The notes beneath the pieces were generated by a model. It was not told the DNA's origin, did no database searches, and was given only the letters and a program-made list of their open reading frames with translations. Made by a program: the position numbers and the translations under genes. Positions 5,991 through 6,679 of a stretch of DNA of 6,679 bases are shown piece after piece (position 1 is the first letter of the stretch; each line of letters begins with the position of its first letter). Source of the DNA: Desulfocapsa sp. (GTDB taxonomy: Bacteria > Desulfobacterota > Desulfobulbia > Desulfobulbales > Desulfocapsaceae); the NCBI GenBank assembly GCA_029942265.1, contig JAOZTO010000141.1, forward strand, positions 1 through 6,679, given 5' to 3'.

Positions 5991-6456
5991 AGCTTTCCCT
6001 TAAAATGAGGCGTTCGTTATCCTCTTTACTCATCTCGTACCAGCGGCATGTACGGCGGATACAAACAACGAGTTTCAGCTTTATTGAATTGGAAATCGAG
6101 ACGTAAAACCACATGAGCTTACAATTATCCAATTTACAGAGCTGATTCTGCACGATAAGAGATACCTGGCAATGGGGACATCGCACATCGGCCAGCTCTT
6201 CATCATCTTCAACATGTATGGTACTTTCCCGATCCAGAATATTGAGATATGGTGACACTCTGCTAATTCCTACCTGCCCCTCGCTGTTGATGATCTGAAA
6301 TACAGCCTTGTCATCTTCATTTAAACTTTTTTTACAGTGGGGACACCAGCAGTTTAAATATGTGTTCTGGTCGATATGGGAACGACTCATTAGCGACGTT
6401 TCACCCCAAATTTCTTTCTCTCGGCGCTCTGTTACATCTGAATCTTTTTTTTGCAT
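5980..6456 (-). CDS. Small zinc-ribbon-like protein, first gene of the rnf operon, function unknown
   Basis: I do not recognise a named family for this 158-residue protein. It has nine Cys, eight of them in four pairs: C38-P-H-C41 (with an extra C36), C93-P-H-C96, C107-x4-C112 and C132-x4-C137. The CPHC knuckles followed by K/Q-x-SL look like a duplicated zinc ribbon. No membrane segment, signal peptide or haem motif is present, so a cytoplasmic location is expected. The middle has an acidic patch (HVEDDEELADV, 81-91). The ATG has AAGGAG six bases upstream. The stop overlaps the cytochrome start by 11 bases, so the two are probably translationally coupled, and the protein may serve assembly or regulation of the complex. 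Rubredoxin-like iron binding is an alternative, but the C-x4-C spacing does not fit rubredoxin. That the gene is real is well supported; its function is unknown. Confidence 0.85.
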   Translation of the reverse strand: MQKKDSDVTERREKEIWGETSLMSRSHIDQNTYLNCWCPHCKKSLNEDDKAVFQIINSEGQVGISRVSPYLNILDRESTIHVEDDEELADVRCPHCQVSLIVQNQLCKLDNCKLMWFYVSISNSIKLKLVVCIRRTCRWYEMSKEDNERLILRESYEW

Positions 6457-6540
6457 CGTGAACTCCTTGAATTTGTTGCTCTTCCGGTATCTTCTAGGTA
6501 ACTAAAAGTCATTGACCAAACGAAAAAAAAAGCAACAAAA

Positions 6541-6553
6541 TGATATAGTATCA
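6541..6553. promoter_or_regulatory. Inverted repeat TGATA-TAG-TATCA, possible operator
   Basis: Five-base arms are separated by three bases, upstream of the first gene. It sits three bases from a second palindrome, and the pair may be regulator binding sites. No regulator gene is in the window, and A+T-rich inverted repeats of this size can be chance. Confidence 0.25.
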
Positions 6554-6556
6554 CTT

Positions 6557-6569
6557 GTACTCCGAGTAC
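6557..6569. promoter_or_regulatory. Inverted repeat GTACTC-C-GAGTAC, possible operator
   Basis: A 13-base palindrome with perfect six-base arms lies about 100 bases before the first start codon of the operon. Its position and symmetry fit a dimeric regulator site. I do not recognise it as the box of a known regulator. Confidence 0.35.
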
Positions 6570-6599
6570 TTCTTTGGGCAAATCACAACAACAAATTTG

Positions 6600-6679
6600 G
6601 TAAATATTCGGCTAGCACCCCATCTTCGTTCGATCTGGCTTGTTCACATATGAACAAATATAGTTCACAAGCCGGATCA
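6600..6679. repeat. Palindromic element copy B, inverted relative to copy A and cut by the window end
   Basis: Eighty bases are visible, beginning GTAAATATTCGGCTAGCACC. They match the minus strand of copy A (2447 down to about 2369) with about five substitutions and one extra C. The visible part includes the left arm, the centre and the start of the right arm; about 30 bases would lie beyond the window. Its arms are less perfect than those of copy A (for example GATCTGGC against GATCCGGC), and its centre has TTGTTCA-CATA-TGAACAA. It marks the upstream border of the operon. Confidence 0.85.

Larger units (their letters stand above)
6457..6599 (-). promoter_or_regulatory. Leader region of the rnf operon, probable promoter region
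   Basis: This 143-base stretch lies between the first gene of the operon and repeat copy B. It is A+T rich, with a run of nine A (6523-6531, T on the transcribed minus strand), and contains two inverted repeats described separately. Possible sigma-70 hexamers on the minus strand are weak: TTGGTC, 17 bases, TAGAAG, with three and two mismatches. I cannot place the promoter with confidence. The operon start must be here or further upstream, outside the window. Confidence 0.4.

Noticed and set aside
6522..6553. Intrinsic terminator of an upstream minus-strand gene, from the T-run and nearby inverted repeat
   Set aside because: The inverted repeat is weak and A+T rich, and is separated from the T-run by about ten bases, so it does not form a standard terminator.
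2338..6679. CRISPR array or composite transposon formed by the two repeats
   Set aside because: Only two copies are seen, 4.2 kb apart and inverted, with no spacers, no cas genes and no transposase between them.

Overview
The window holds most of an Rnf-type (Na+ or H+ translocating ferredoxin:acceptor oxidoreductase) operon, all on the minus strand. Transcription runs from the right of the window to the left. The gene order, read 5' to 3', is: a small Cys-rich zinc-ribbon-like protein (6456-5980), an octaheme c-type cytochrome (5990-5358), rnfC (5347-4019), rnfD (4022-3027), rnfG (3034-2444), a 110-bp palindromic repeat element (2447-2338), rnfE (2269-1652), rnfA (1633-1058) and rnfB (from 1036, running off the left edge). 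Genes overlap or sit within about 20 bases of each other everywhere except at the repeat. No tRNA, rRNA, CRISPR array or transposase gene was seen.

The order cytochrome-rnfCDGEAB, the membrane-anchored multiheme cytochrome and the moderate G+C content point to a sulfate-reducing or related anaerobe of the Desulfobacterota. A Desulfobulbales-like organism is a guess from general knowledge of such operons, not a database result.

The complex departs from the textbook design at three points. RnfB does not stop after its ferredoxin clusters. It continues in frame into the N-terminal part of a GltD/NfnB-like FAD oxidoreductase, with GRVC and GGGPSG motifs. RnfC keeps its fold and both C-terminal [4Fe-4S] motifs but lacks the glycine-rich and NGAECEP-type motifs that normally hold NADH and FMN. 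RnfD has Glu where the flavinylated Thr is expected, whereas RnfG keeps an intact SGAT motif. Together these suggest a rewired Rnf. The pyridine-nucleotide site may have moved from RnfC to RnfB, and periplasmic electrons may enter or leave through the octaheme cytochrome.

The repeat between rnfG and rnfE is almost a perfect palindrome. A second copy, inverted and cut by the window edge, starts at 6600 just upstream of the operon. The two copies bracket the five-gene block orf158-cytochrome-rnfC-rnfD-rnfG. The internal copy supplies the rnfG stop codon, can form a very strong hairpin in the operon mRNA, and may provide the -35 box of a promoter for rnfEAB.
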